Of a stretch of 64,000 nucleotides of DNA, positions 1-6,839 are shown piece by piece. How positions within the stretch are numbered: the first letter of the stretch is position 1; each line of letters begins with the position of its first letter. The stretch is from CAJQLB01 sp041392065. Lineage in GTDB: Bacteria > Bacteroidota > Bacteroidia > Flavobacteriales > Flavobacteriaceae. The translations under genes were made by a program, and so were the position numbers. Location of the stretch: the NCBI GenBank assembly GCA_041392065.1, contig JAWKMU010000001.1, forward strand, positions 124,001 to 188,000, written 5' to 3'. The notes under the pieces are model-generated. The model saw only the letters and a list, made by a program, of their open reading frames with translations, had not been told where the DNA came from and searched no databases.

Positions 1-1212
1 TCCGATGGTTGGATTATTGTAACCGAAATTCATGAACGTGTTAAAATATTAAATAAAGATGGTTTAGATTATGCGACAAAAAAAGTATCGCTTTACAGAT
101 CAAATTCATCAAAAGAGAGAATGTCATCAGTTAAAGGTTTAACCTATAACATAGAAAATGGTAAAGTAACAACTGAGAAACTTAGAAAAGATGGCATGTT
201 TAGTGAAGAAACAAGTGATAACTGGACAGAAGAGTCGTTTACAATGCCTGATGTAAAAGTTGGTTCGGTTGTAGAATGGGAATATAAAATAACTTCTCCA
301 TTCTGGAAAATAGACGACCTAATAATACAAGAGGATATACCAACAAAGCACTATTTGGCAAAAATTGAGTTACTGTCCTATTTTAATTTTCAGCGAATTG
401 CTAAAGGAGGTTTTAGCGTAACACCAAAAGAATATAAAGAGCCGAGAAACTTGTCAGTTAGTTATGAGCAATCAACTAGTGGCGGAAGAACTCAAGAAAC
501 AAAAACCAGTACTTTAAAAACAACAGAGTTAGTAACAGAATATGAGCTAAGAGATATTCCAGCTTTAAAAGCAGAACCTTATGTAGACAACATTAATAAC
601 TACAGATACTTAATTACTTATGAACTAAGTTCAACGCAATTTCCAAATTCAGGTTTTAAACAATATTCAACCACATGGGAAAAAGTTGTTGAAACTATCA
701 GTAAATCAGACGATTTTGGCAAGCAACTTACAGGAACACGTTTTTTAAGAGATGATGCAGAGCAGATTAAAACAAGTAGTTCAGGCGAAACAGAAATCAT
801 GCTAAATGCTTTTAATCACATTAAAAATAAAATGACTTGGAATGAAAGATTTGGAAAGTACACAAGAGATGGAATACAAAAAGCTTATAAAGAGAACACA
901 GGAAATGTATCTGAAATAAATTTAATGCTTGTAGCTCTTTTAAGAGAATGTGGTATTAAAGCAAATCCAGTTCTAACAAGTTCACGACAACATGGAATTC
1001 CAATTTTTCCAACATTAGAAGGTTTTAACTATGTAATTGCTTGTGTAGAAATTGGTGGAAAAGATATTTTGTTGGATGCAACAGACAAATTAAGTTATCC
1101 AAATGTATTGCCTCAAAGGGTTTTAAACTGGGAAGGAACATTAGTACTTGATGATGGTAGATTCAGAAAAATAAACTTATACCCAGAAAAACAAGTCAGT
1201 ATAATACTATAA
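1..1212 (+). CDS. DUF3857/transglutaminase-like envelope protein, N-terminal part; 5' end outside window, frameshifted at 3' end
   Basis: The reading frame is open from base 1, so the gene begins upstream of the window. The protein has the DUF3857 beta-sandwich followed by a transglutaminase-like domain (from about base 790), a pairing common in Bacteroidota surface or periplasmic proteins of unknown function. The transglutaminase core looks degenerate: where the catalytic Cys is expected the sequence reads GNVSEINLML, and the His position reads FNYVIA. A late Asp (LLDAT) is kept. The frame stops at 1210-1212, but the family normally continues into a C-terminal domain that is found intact in the next frame from 1212. 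One extra A in the run at 1187-1191 would fuse the two. This is a pseudogene, a sequencing error or a programmed shift. Family assignment is fairly secure; function is not known. Confidence 0.75.
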   Translation, partial: SDGWIIVTEIHERVKILNKDGLDYATKKVSLYRSNSSKERMSSVKGLTYNIENGKVTTEKLRKDGMFSEETSDNWTEESFTMPDVKVGSVVEWEYKITSPFWKIDDLIIQEDIPTKHYLAKIELLSYFNFQRIAKGGFSVTPKEYKEPRNLSVSYEQSTSGGRTQETKTSTLKTTELVTEYELRDIPALKAEPYVDNINNYRYLITYELSSTQFPNSGFKQYSTTWEKVVETISKSDDFGKQLTGTRFLRDDAEQIKTSSSGETEIMLNAFNHIKNKMTWNERFGKYTRDGIQKAYKENTGNVSEINLMLVALLRECGIKANPVLTSSRQHGIPIFPTLEGFNYVIACVEIGGKDILLDATDKLSYPNVLPQRVLNWEGTLVLDDGRFRKINLYPEKQVSIIL

Positions 1213-1820
1213 TGAGTGTTACCATAAATGATGATGGTAGTTTAAACGGCAAACAAACATCAAGTTATACAGATTTAGCAGCAATGGCTTATAGAAACAA
1301 AGCTAAAGACTACTCAAAAGACGAATATATAGATGCAATTATTAATGATTATGCTTTTGATGATTTAACAGATTTTGAATCTGAAAATGCAAAAGATTTG
1401 AGTAAACCAGTATTGGAAAGTTATAGTTTTGAGTTTGAAGATGGTGTAGATATGGTTGGAAATGAAATTTATTTTTCACCTCTATTCTTTTACAAACTAG
1501 CTGAAAATCCTTTTAAACTAGAAGAAAGATCTTATCCAGTTAATTATAGCTACCCTTCAAGTAGAAAAAAAATCATAAATATTAAAATTCCTGAAGGTTA
1601 TCAGGTAACATCCACACCTCAACCAGTTAGAATGTCCTTACCTGACCAAATGGGATCCTTTATGTTTAACATTAGTGTGGTTGAAGGTGGTTTAAATGTT
1701 ATGAGTACCTTTGATATTAATACAGCTATAATACCAGCTTTTAATTATGCCGAACTCAAAGAATTTTACAATCAAAGAGTACTAAAAGAAACAGAGAAAG
1801 TAGTGCTAACCAAAATGTGA
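1212..1820 (+). CDS. C-terminal (DUF3858-like) part of the same frameshifted DUF3857 protein
   Basis: This frame carries the C-terminal beta-sandwich that family members have after the transglutaminase-like domain, including the conserved stretch around SKPVLESYSFEFEDG and a closing YNQRVLKETEKVVL. It has no signal peptide and no domain that could work alone, so it is unlikely to be an independent gene. Its ATG overlaps the stop of the preceding frame (TAATG at 1210-1214), which could permit translational coupling and a split protein. The simpler reading is a -1 base lesion in the A run at 1187-1191: adding one A gives continuous coding through the junction. Confidence 0.7.
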   Translation: MSVTINDDGSLNGKQTSSYTDLAAMAYRNKAKDYSKDEYIDAIINDYAFDDLTDFESENAKDLSKPVLESYSFEFEDGVDMVGNEIYFSPLFFYKLAENPFKLEERSYPVNYSYPSSRKKIINIKIPEGYQVTSTPQPVRMSLPDQMGSFMFNISVVEGGLNVMSTFDINTAIIPAFNYAELKEFYNQRVLKETEKVVLTKM

Positions 1821-1822
1821 TT

Positions 1823-2149
1823 ATGAATATCAAAAACGCTCAAAAAGAAGTAGACAATTGGATAAAAACTCATGGAGTGCGTTATTTTAATGAACTTACC
1901 AATATGGCACAACTTACAGAAGAAGTTGGAGAGGTTGCTAGAATTATTGCACGTCGTTATGGAGAGCAGAGCGAAAAAGAAAGTGACAAAACCAAAGATC
2001 TTGGTGAAGAGTTAGCAGACGTAATGTTTGTAGTACTATGCTTAGCTAACCAAACAGGAGTAAATTTGGAAGAATCTTTCAATAAAAAACTTGAAGCAAA
2101 AACAAAGAGAGATCACGATAGGCATCACAATAACGAGAAACTGAAATAG
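1823..2149 (+). CDS. MazG-like nucleotide pyrophosphohydrolase
   Basis: A 108-residue all-alpha NTP pyrophosphatase of the MazG/dUTPase-like superfamily, which hydrolyses (often non-canonical) NTPs to NMP and pyrophosphate in the cytoplasm. The metal-binding pattern is visible as LTEEVGEVAR and, about 28 residues later, LGEELADVMF, the paired ExxE and ExxD helices that bind magnesium. The length fits a single-domain MazG-like protein rather than the two-domain E. coli MazG. A GTG at 1817 is also in frame, but the ATG at 1823 gives the typical N-terminus (MNIKNAQKEVD) and is preferred. The gene starts just after the DUF3857 gene and ends 4 bp before aroA, so the three are probably co-transcribed. 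Confidence 0.85.
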   Translation: MNIKNAQKEVDNWIKTHGVRYFNELTNMAQLTEEVGEVARIIARRYGEQSEKESDKTKDLGEELADVMFVVLCLANQTGVNLEESFNKKLEAKTKRDHDRHHNNEKLK

Positions 2150-2153
2150 ATTA

Positions 2154-3386
2154 ATGGTTTTAAAACTTCAAAAATCCTCAATCGTCAATCATCAATCGTC
2201 AATCGTAATAACAGGTTCAAAAAGCGAGTCTAACAGATTGTTGTTGTTACAAGCATTGTTTCCAACCATTGATATTCAAAATATTTCAAATGCAGATGAT
2301 GCTGTACTTATGCAAAAAGCATTAAGTTCAGACTCTAATGTAGTAGATATTCACCATGCAGGAACTGCTATGCGATTTTTAACAGCTTTTTTATCAACTC
2401 AAGAAGGAAGAGAGGTTACATTAACAGGTTCTTCCAGAATGCAAGAGCGTCCAATTAAAATCTTGGTTGATGCATTAAAACAATTAGGAGCAGATATAAG
2501 CTATGTTAAAAACGAAGGCTTCCCACCATTACATATAAAAGGTAAAGAAGTCGTAAAACATAAAGTAAACATAAAAGCTAATGTGAGTAGTCAGTATATT
2601 TCTGCCCTTTTGCTCATTGCACCAAGCCTAAAAAATGGATTGGAACTAACGCTTAATGGCAAAATAACATCTATTCCGTATATAAAAATGACACTTAGTT
2701 TGCTCAACCAATTAGGTGTTAATACTAAGTTTGAAAACAATACGATTATAGTTGAACATGCAAAAACTGGAATTTCTCCTATAATCTTAACTGTCGAGTC
2801 CGATTGGTCTTCAGCATCTTATTTTTATAGTATTATCGCTTTAAGTGAAATTGGAACCGAAATAATCTTATCCTCATACAAAAAACAATCATTGCAAGGT
2901 GATTCGGTTTTAGTAGAAATTTATAAAGATTTTGGTGTAGAAACTGTTTATAAAGAAAATTCTATTATAATCTCTAAAACAGGACATTGTAAAAAGGATA
3001 TTATAAACTGCCAGCTCATTAAAGCTCCAGATATTGCTCAGACAATTGCAGTCACTTGCTTAGGATTAGGTGTTAAATGTCATTTAGAAGGACTACATAC
3101 CCTAAAAATAAAAGAAACCGACAGATTATTGGCACTTAAAAATGAAATTGAAAAATTTGGTACTTTAGTCCATATTACAGACGATAGTTTAACTATAAAT
3201 AATGTACAAAAGCTGAATGATAATGTTGTTGTTGAAACTTACAAAGATCATAGGATGGCAATGGCATTTGCACCTTTGGGCTTAAAAACCAATTTAACAA
3301 TAAACGAAGCTGATGTTGTATCAAAATCGTATCCAAACTTTTGGAAAGACTTATCTCAAATAGGTTTTAAAATCAAAGAAAATTAA
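2154..3386 (+). CDS. aroA: 3-phosphoshikimate 1-carboxyvinyltransferase (EPSP synthase)
   Basis: Catalyses the sixth step of the shikimate pathway, joining phosphoenolpyruvate to shikimate-3-phosphate on the way to chorismate and aromatic amino acids. Family motifs are clear: GSKSESNR near the N-terminus (substrate-binding Lys, Ser and Arg), HAGTAMRF, and LKIKETDRL and YKDHRMAMAFAP near the C-terminus. At 410 residues it is slightly shorter than the usual 420-430. The first 20 residues are odd: bases 2178-2205 are four tandem 7-bp units (TCAATCR), giving a repetitive peptide before the catalytic fold begins. No later ATG exists before the GSKSESNR motif, so translation must pass through the repeat. 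The gene follows the MazG gene by 4 bp. Confidence 0.93.
   Translation: MVLKLQKSSIVNHQSSIVITGSKSESNRLLLLQALFPTIDIQNISNADDAVLMQKALSSDSNVVDIHHAGTAMRFLTAFLSTQEGREVTLTGSSRMQERPIKILVDALKQLGADISYVKNEGFPPLHIKGKEVVKHKVNIKANVSSQYISALLLIAPSLKNGLELTLNGKITSIPYIKMTLSLLNQLGVNTKFENNTIIVEHAKTGISPIILTVESDWSSASYFYSIIALSEIGTEIILSSYKKQSLQGDSVLVEIYKDFGVETVYKENSIIISKTGHCKKDIINCQLIKAPDIAQTIAVTCLGLGVKCHLEGLHTLKIKETDRLLALKNEIEKFGTLVHITDDSLTINNVQKLNDNVVVETYKDHRMAMAFAPLGLKTNLTINEADVVSKSYPNFWKDLSQIGFKIKEN
2178..2205 (+). repeat. Four tandem copies of a 7-bp unit (TCAATCG/A) inside the 5' end of aroA
   Basis: Units at 2178, 2185, 2192 and 2199 read TCAATCG, TCAATCA, TCAATCG and TCAATCG. Seven is not a multiple of three, so gain or loss of one unit would put aroA out of frame. 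Confidence 0.9.
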
Positions 3387-3403
3387 AATAACCTTCAATT
3401 TAC

Positions 3404-3435
3404 TTGACAACGCCTACTTTCAGGTTGTATATTTG
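3404..3435 (+). promoter_or_regulatory. Predicted Bacteroidota-type promoter upstream of queA
   Basis: TTG at 3404-3406 is followed after 21 bp by TATATTTG at 3428-3435, matching the Bacteroidota sigma-A pattern (TTG, about 19 bp, TAnnTTTG). It would give a leader of about 110 nt before queA. The rest of the 165-bp gap holds nothing else I can recognise. Confidence 0.5.
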
Positions 3436-3551
3436 CCACTTTGTAAAAATAATCTCTAATCAATTCAACAAAAATCCATTGCATTTTTTCTTTTTTAACT
3501 AAAGGATAAAGCGCATATAAACATTATCTGTTTTAAAATATAATATAAGAA

Positions 3552-4601
3552 ATGAAATTATCACACTTTAACTTTAACCTTCCAAACGAATTACTTGCAG
3601 AATATCCTTCAGAACACAGGGACGAAGCACGTTTGATGGTTTTGGATAGAAAAAATCAAACCATTGAGCATAAACTATTTAAGGATCTAATAGATTATTT
3701 TAATGAAGAAGATGTTTTAATTTTAAACAACACTAAGGTTTTTCCTGCTCGTTTGTATGGTAACAAAGAAAAAACAGGAGCACGAATAGAAGTGTTTTTA
3801 TTAAGAGAATTAAATGCAGAGCAGCGCCTTTGGGACGTTTTGGTAGATCCAGCTCGTAAGATAAGAATTGGAAACAAACTGTATTTTGGTGATGATGATA
3901 CCTTAGTTGCCGAAGTTATAGACAACACCACTTCAAGAGGTAGAACATTGCGTTTTTTATATGATGGTTCTTACAAAGAATTTAGAAACAAATTAACAGA
4001 ATTGGGTGAAACTCCATTACCAAAGTACATAAAAAGAGCAGTAGAGCCAGAGGACGAAGAACGTTATCAAACAATTTTTGCAAAAAATGAAGGAGCTGTT
4101 GCTGCTCCTACAGCTGGATTGCATTTTTCAAAACACTTGTTAAAACGTCTTGAAATAAAAGGTGTGAATTTTGCAGAAGTAACACTTCATGTAGGTCTAG
4201 GAACTTTTAATCCAGTCGAAGTTGAAGATTTATCAAAACACAAAATGGATAGCGAAGAAATTTCTATCGATAGATTTGCTACTCAGACTATTAATACGGC
4301 TTTAAAAAACAAAAGACGTATCTGTGCAGTCGGGACAACTTCTATGAGAGCGATAGAAAGTTCGGTGTCTTCAAGCGGAACCTTAAACGAATATGAAGGT
4401 TGGACCAACAAATTTATTTTTCCACCGTACGATTTTAGTATAGCTAATTGTATGATTACCAATTTTCATACACCTAAATCTACTTTGCTAATGATGGTTT
4501 CAGCGTTTGCTGGTCACGATTTTATTAAAAAAGCTTATGAAGAAGCCATAAAAGAAGGCTATAAATTTTATAGTTATGGCGATGCCATGTTAATCATATA
4601 A
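3552..4601 (+). CDS. queA: S-adenosylmethionine:tRNA ribosyltransferase-isomerase
   Basis: Transfers and isomerises the ribose of S-adenosylmethionine onto 7-aminomethyl-7-deazaguanine in tRNA, forming epoxyqueuosine in the queuosine pathway. The 349-residue length matches the family. Recognisable blocks include the N-terminal LNNTKVFPARLYG, the central AAPTAGLHFS and VTLHVGLGTFNPV, and the C-terminal TNFHTPKSTLLMMVSAFAG. The ATG at 3552 gives the usual MKLSHFNFNLPNELLAEYP start. It is followed by a strong hairpin terminator, so it is probably monocistronic from the promoter around 3404-3435. Confidence 0.95.
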   Translation: MKLSHFNFNLPNELLAEYPSEHRDEARLMVLDRKNQTIEHKLFKDLIDYFNEEDVLILNNTKVFPARLYGNKEKTGARIEVFLLRELNAEQRLWDVLVDPARKIRIGNKLYFGDDDTLVAEVIDNTTSRGRTLRFLYDGSYKEFRNKLTELGETPLPKYIKRAVEPEDEERYQTIFAKNEGAVAAPTAGLHFSKHLLKRLEIKGVNFAEVTLHVGLGTFNPVEVEDLSKHKMDSEEISIDRFATQTINTALKNKRRICAVGTTSMRAIESSVSSSGTLNEYEGWTNKFIFPPYDFSIANCMITNFHTPKSTLLMMVSAFAGHDFIKKAYEEAIKEGYKFYSYGDAMLII

Positions 4602-4606
4602 AACAT

Positions 4607-4632
4607 AAGCCTCGATTTATCGAGGCTTTTTT
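4607..4632 (+). terminator. Rho-independent terminator after queA
   Basis: AAGCCTCGAT (4607-4616) pairs with ATCGAGGCTT (4619-4628) and runs into a T tract ending at 4632. It lies 6 bp after the queA stop and 10 bp before rlmN. Confidence 0.85.
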
Positions 4633-4641
4633 ATCTAATAA

Positions 4642-5682
4642 ATGTCAACTCAAAAAAAAGATATTCGAGCACTAACAAAAGAACAACTTAGGGATTTTTT
4701 TGTTAAACAAGGAGACAAAGCCTTTCGTGGCAATCAAGTCTACGAATGGTTATGGCAAAAATCGGCGCATAAGTTTGAAGATATGACCAATATATCGTTA
4801 GCTACACGCACAATGCTCGAAAGCCATTTTGTAATCAACCATATAAAAGTAGATACATTACAGCGTAGTTCTGATGGAACTGTAAAAAATGCTGTTAAAC
4901 TCCATGATGGTTTAGTGGTTGAGTCTGTGCTTATTCCAACAAAATCAAGAACTACAGCATGTGTCTCATCGCAAGTTGGCTGCAGTTTAGACTGTAAGTT
5001 TTGTGCAACAGCAAGGTTAAAACGTATGCGCAACTTAAATCCTGACGAAATTTACGATCAGGTTGTGGCTATAGACAAAGAAAGTAGGTTGTATTTTGAT
5101 AGACCTTTATCTAACATTGTTTTTATGGGAATGGGAGAACCTTTAATGAACTATAATAATGTACTTAAAGCTATAGATAAAATTACCTCACCTGAAGGAT
5201 TAGGAATGTCTCCAAAACGTATTGTGGTTTCAACCTCTGGAGTACCAAAAATGATTAAAAAAATGGCTGATGATGATGTAAAGTTCAAGCTGGCTGTGTC
5301 TTTACATTCTGCTATAGACGAAGTGAGAACCTCAATCATGCCATTTAATGCAACCTTTCCATTAAGTGATTTAAGGGAAGCCCTTGAGTATTGGTACAAG
5401 AAAACAAAGAATAGAATTACCTACGAATATGTGGTTTGGAATGGCATAAATGATAAAAAGAAAGATGTTGAAGCATTGATTCAGTTTTGCAAATTTGCGC
5501 CAAGTAAGGTCAATTTAATTGAATATAACCCAATTGATGATGGTGAGTTTCAGCAAGCTGATTCTAAAGCTATCGATATGTACGTTTCTATGTTAGAAGC
5601 CAATAACATAACAGTAACAGTTAGACGCTCAAGAGGAAAAGATATTGATGCAGCCTGTGGTCAATTGGCAAATAAGACATAA
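4642..5682 (+). CDS. rlmN: 23S rRNA (adenine-2503-C2)-methyltransferase, radical SAM
   Basis: A radical-SAM enzyme that methylates C2 of A2503 in 23S rRNA (and A37 in some tRNAs). The iron-sulfur cluster Cys triad is C114, C118 and C121 (CSLDCKFC), the SAM-binding GMGEPLMNY follows, and the methyl-accepting Cys near the C-terminus is present (C339 in AACGQL). The length of 346 is normal. The start at 4642 lies directly after the queA terminator, so its promoter may overlap the end of queA. Confidence 0.95.
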   Translation: MSTQKKDIRALTKEQLRDFFVKQGDKAFRGNQVYEWLWQKSAHKFEDMTNISLATRTMLESHFVINHIKVDTLQRSSDGTVKNAVKLHDGLVVESVLIPTKSRTTACVSSQVGCSLDCKFCATARLKRMRNLNPDEIYDQVVAIDKESRLYFDRPLSNIVFMGMGEPLMNYNNVLKAIDKITSPEGLGMSPKRIVVSTSGVPKMIKKMADDDVKFKLAVSLHSAIDEVRTSIMPFNATFPLSDLREALEYWYKKTKNRITYEYVVWNGINDKKKDVEALIQFCKFAPSKVNLIEYNPIDDGEFQQADSKAIDMYVSMLEANNITVTVRRSRGKDIDAACGQLANKT

Positions 5683-5707
5683 AAAAAAGCTGCTATTGCA
5701 GCTTTTT
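5681..5707. terminator. Bidirectional terminator between rlmN and the convergent T9SS cargo gene
   Basis: A-tract, then AAGCTGC (5687-5693), loop TATT, GCAGCTT (5698-5704) and T-tract. The A and T tracts on both sides let it serve rlmN on the plus strand and the 5733-6569 gene on the minus strand. Confidence 0.85.
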
Positions 5708-5732
5708 TAATTTATTAAGATTCTCTCAAAAG

Positions 5733-6569
5733 TTATAAAACAACTTTCTTTCTGAGAGTAGCTTTAGTATTTGAATCAGTTATTTCTATAATATAGACTC
5801 CAGAAGACACAGTATTGGCTTCTACAACAAAACTTGTGTTATTTATATGTCCGTTAAGTATTTTTTGCCCTGCAATATTATACAAAGTATAATTCGTTGC
5901 TTCAGGCAAATTGTATAAACCTATACTTTTGTTTAATGCTACTATTCTGACAGACTCTAAATTTCTTGAATTATTACTTAAAGTTTGACCAGCCATTATT
6001 GGTGCATCAGGAGTAGAGTTATAGGCAAAATCTTTTATAACCCAAGTATTAGGTGCTAATGGCACATCAAGGCGTGCCCAACCATAATGAGTATTTCCTG
6101 ATATATCAAATCGTAGCCCTAAAAACTTATCTGTTTCACCGCACCAATTACTATTGGCATAGGCACAGCTGTTCCAGTTCATGGTTTGAAAGTCTGAATC
6201 ATTAATCCAAGATGTTAAACCTGAGCTTATCATTGCACCAGAATTAAGTGCAAAAGGATATTTGTAGGCTCCAGCTGAGGCAGAAGAACCTAGTATAGCA
6301 TTAGTATTAAAAGCAGAAGCGCTTAAAGTGTAAGGAAAAATTCTTAACACATCATAAGAACCAGAAGCAAAGTTATTTAGTATAACATACTCGCTAGCGC
6401 CATCATTATTAAAATCTAATTCAAAAAGGGCATTTGTTCCTCCACCATCGGGATCAACATCGGTATAAATAATTTGTCCATTAACACCAGTAATACCAGC
6501 AGCAGCTAATGTTAGTGCACCATACTGTGATAAACGTTTGTTAAGACTTTCACGTGTAGTTTTTTTCAT
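5733..6569 (-). CDS. Secreted protein with T9SS type A C-terminal sorting domain
   Basis: A 278-residue secreted protein of unknown function. Its N-terminus is basic with a hydrophobic stretch (LTLAAAGITGVNGQ), consistent with Sec export. The middle (about 30-200) has repeated aromatic and Gly/Asn-rich beta segments of no family I can name. The last about 75 residues match a T9SS type A sorting domain: an LYNLPEATNYTLYNIAGQ segment, an aliphatic SGVYIIEITD strand and a basic LRKKVVL end. It would leave the outer membrane through the GldKLMN machine encoded at 38.7-43.3 kb. It is transcribed alone, convergent with rlmN. Confidence 0.8.
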   Translation of the reverse strand: MKKTTRESLNKRLSQYGALTLAAAGITGVNGQIIYTDVDPDGGGTNALFELDFNNDGASEYVILNNFASGSYDVLRIFPYTLSASAFNTNAILGSSASAGAYKYPFALNSGAMISSGLTSWINDSDFQTMNWNSCAYANSNWCGETDKFLGLRFDISGNTHYGWARLDVPLAPNTWVIKDFAYNSTPDAPIMAGQTLSNNSRNLESVRIVALNKSIGLYNLPEATNYTLYNIAGQKILNGHINNTSFVVEANTVSSGVYIIEITDSNTKATLRKKVVL

Positions 6570-6695
6570 AATCTTGTAGAGTTAAATGTTGTATAACACA
6601 TAACTATAAAGAAAGTTGAGTCTAAGTCGCAGATTTGATTTTTAAAATTAATAAAATTAATATATTTAAGCAAATTATTTAGCAAATAACTAATA

Positions 6696-6839
6696 ATGGA
6701 CGATAAAGAGATCAGAAAAACAAATGAAATTTCCATAAAGGGCTCTCTGGGTATTTTAGCCTATGGAGATTTAAGCATAAGAGAATGGCGTAAAATAAGA
6801 CAAGCTCATTTAAAAAACCTAAAGAATGACAAAAAGTAA
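6696..6839 (+). CDS. Small 47-residue protein translationally coupled to the phosphodiesterase fusion
   Basis: A short ORF starting ATG at 6696 and ending TAA at 6837-6839. It encodes 47 residues rich in Lys and Arg, with a central KGSLGILAYGDLSIREWRK segment that looks folded rather than random. The stop overlaps the start of the next gene (ATG 6826) by 14 bp in a different frame, the arrangement seen in coupled operon genes. No family is recognised. The support is its position, uninterrupted frame and the absence of any other start for the operon; homologues at the same position would confirm it. Confidence 0.6.
   Translation: MDDKEIRKTNEISIKGSLGILAYGDLSIREWRKIRQAHLKNLKNDKK

Noticed and set aside
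1817..1822. GTG start of the MazG-like protein
   Set aside because: Adds only two residues; the ATG six bases later fits the family better.
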